DNA of 64,000 bases from assembly GCF_000733925.1 (NCBI RefSeq), contig NZ_JPOO01000001.1:1-64000 (forward strand), in the 5' to 3' direction. Below the pieces are notes generated by a model that was not told the origin of the DNA, did not search any database, and saw only the letters and a program-made list of their open reading frames with translations. Position 1 is the stretch's first letter, and the number at the start of each line of letters is the position of its first letter. Below, one piece after another: positions 62,717-64,000 of this stretch. The translations under genes and the position numbers were made by a program. The stretch comes from Arenibacter algicola (GTDB taxonomy: Bacteria; Bacteroidota; Bacteroidia; Flavobacteriales; Flavobacteriaceae).

Positions 62717-64000
62717 TTATTTTAAAGCTTCGGTTAATACATTTACAATCTCCTCTTGAATAGAAGCAATTTTATTTTCGGCTGCTCTAAATTTTTCTAA
62801 AAGCACTTCTGGGCTTGCCAAATCATCAACTTCTTGATGTGGGTTTTTAATATCTAAGTTATGACCTCGCTTTTCGATCTCTTCTATAGTCACTTTCCAC
62901 GCATATTCGCTTTCTTCACGTTTGTTCCACCATTCTTTTTCCAAATCGAACTCGCTGATGTTAATGGGTTTGGTTTTGTTATAACTTTTTACACCATCGG
63001 GATAAGGATGTTCAAAATACCACACCTCTTTAGTAGGAGTGCCTTTTTTAAAGAACAATAGATTGGTTTTAATGCCAGTATAAGGGTTAAACACCCCATT
63101 AGGCAGACGTACTATAGTATGCAGGTTACAGCGCTCTAATAGCTCTTCTTTAAGTCGAGTTTTCATGCCTTCACCAAACAAGGTGCCATCTGGTAATACT
63201 ATGGCGCAACGTCCATTATTCTTCAAAAGCTTAATAATTAAGGCTAAGAATAAATCGGCTGTTTCTTTGGTCCTAAACTTTTTTGGGAAGTTGGTTTCCG
63301 TACCATCTTCTTCCACACCGCCAAAAGGAGGATTGGTAAGGATAATATCCAGCTTATCTTTGGCGCCCCAATCGGCATAGGGTTTACTTAATAAGTTATC
63401 CCTACGCACTGCTGGTAAATCAAAACCATGTAACATTAAATTTGTAGTACACAATAAATGTGGCAGCGGTTTCTTTTCTATTCCTCTAATAGATGTTTGC
63501 AGTACATCTCTATCCTTGGGAGTCTTTACTTGCTCCCGCATATGTTCTATGGTACAGGTTAAAAAACCACCAGTACCACAAGCAGGATCGAGTATGCTTT
63601 CTCCTAATTGTGGATCAATCATATCTACCATAAACTGCGTAACAGCTCGGGGTGTGTAATACTCCCCTGAAGAACCTGCTGACTGTAACTCCTTTAGAAT
63701 GGTCTCATATATGTCATTGAACAAATGGCGTTCTGTGGTGCTATTAAAATCTATCTCATTAATAACATTTATAACTTGACGGAAGAGTGTTCCGTTTTTC
63801 ATGTAGTTATAGGTGTCATCAAATACCGAACGTATAATCTGAGCTTGTGGACTTATCGTTATGTCTAAATCTTTAAGAGCAGGGAAGAGTTCATTATTTA
63901 TAAACTCCATTAATTCATCACCTGTTTTTCCTTCATCATCCGCTGCCCATTTTTGCCATTTGAATTTCTCAGGAATTGGAGACTCGTAGTTATCTATAGT
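62717..64000 (-). CDS. hsdM: Type I DNA methyltransferase subunit HsdM, partial at window edge
   Basis: N6-adenine methyltransferase and core of the type I complex. The frame stays open to the window edge (its last 30 codons read, for example, YESPIPEKFKWQKWAADDEGKTGDELM), so the true start lies beyond 64000; the ATG at 63908-63910 is internal. Motif I is DPACGTGGFL and motif IV is NPPFGG. The C-terminal tail has ENKIASIQEEIV. About 428 residues are visible and roughly 50-100 are missing, judged from usual HsdM length. Confidence 0.93.
   Translation of the reverse strand, partial: TIDNYESPIPEKFKWQKWAADDEGKTGDELMEFINNELFPALKDLDITISPQAQIIRSVFDDTYNYMKNGTLFRQVINVINEIDFNSTTERHLFNDIYETILKELQSAGSSGEYYTPRAVTQFMVDMIDPQLGESILDPACGTGGFLTCTIEHMREQVKTPKDRDVLQTSIRGIEKKPLPHLLCTTNLMLHGFDLPAVRRDNLLSKPYADWGAKDKLDIILTNPPFGGVEEDGTETNFPKKFRTKETADLFLALIIKLLKNNGRCAIVLPDGTLFGEGMKTRLKEELLERCNLHTIVRLPNGVFNPYTGIKTNLLFFKKGTPTKEVWYFEHPYPDGVKSYNKTKPINISEFDLEKEWWNKREESEYAWKVTIEEIEKRGHNLDIKNPHQEVDDLASPEVLLEKFRAAENKIASIQEEIVNVLTEALK

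Noticed and set aside
40944..64000. Right attachment site as a copy of the tRNA 3' end
   Set aside because: I could not find a second copy of the T-arm/acceptor sequence by eye in the window; it may lie further right.
1..64000. CRISPR arrays or cas genes
   Set aside because: No regularly spaced direct repeats and no Cas proteins were seen.

Overview
The window is chromosomal DNA from a member of the Bacteroidota, most likely a marine or environmental Flavobacteriaceae. Supporting signs are a SusC/SusD pair, TonB-dependent receptors with CarboxypepD_reg-like N-termini, a CrtY-type lycopene cyclase, DUF3078 and DUF423 proteins, a FeoB-associated Cys-rich protein, and several promoters of the Bacteroidota type (TTTG at -33, TAnnTTTG at -7). 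I did no database search; identities come from reading motifs and protein sequences.

Layout. Positions 1-3.2 kb hold a porin fragment, dgt and a DUF3078 gene, and all three are broken by small indels. From 3.2 to 40.7 kb the window is ordinary core genome: dxs, tadA, a cold-shock protein, a ClC channel, aspS, a SusC/SusD pair, a tetR-tolC-MFP-RND efflux operon, a polyprenyl synthase, a PVC-type haem/HEAT dehydrogenase, crtY, a metal block (thioredoxin and TonB receptor divergent from a DtxR regulator and a ZIP transporter), feoA-feoB with a 49-residue companion, a SCO protein and rseP. A tRNA-Asn gene at 40.9 kb marks the switch to accessory DNA.

From 41 to 64 kb everything looks mobile or defence-related. 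A relict integrative element follows the tRNA (membrane protein, excisionase-like HTH, HTH replication protein, DnaC-like ATPase) with no integrase or relaxase in view. Then come two diverged copies of a structured, about 255-bp repeat, which flank an S41 peptidase, three tandem paralogous small proteins and an XRE regulator. A HigB toxin with a HigA antitoxin fused to an ImmA/IrrE-type protease follows. The last 14 kb is a same-strand defence run on the minus strand. In transcription order it is hsdM (cut by the window edge), hsdS, a 134-residue unknown protein, an SF2 helicase with a nuclease-like C-terminus, RNase HI with a zinc ribbon, a UvrD-type helicase with an inserted nuclease-like domain and a zinc ribbon, mcrB with an EVE domain, and mcrC.

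How the genes may work together. The helicase-RNase H-UvrD block sits between a type I methyltransferase/specificity module and a McrBC module with gaps of 25-66 bases. It could be one composite anti-phage operon with processing functions specific for R-loops or RNA:DNA hybrids; this is the most interesting candidate here and remains inference. The mcrB reading frame has lost its ancestral 5' end through a frameshift, and hsdS carries a palindromic repeat unit inserted in frame.
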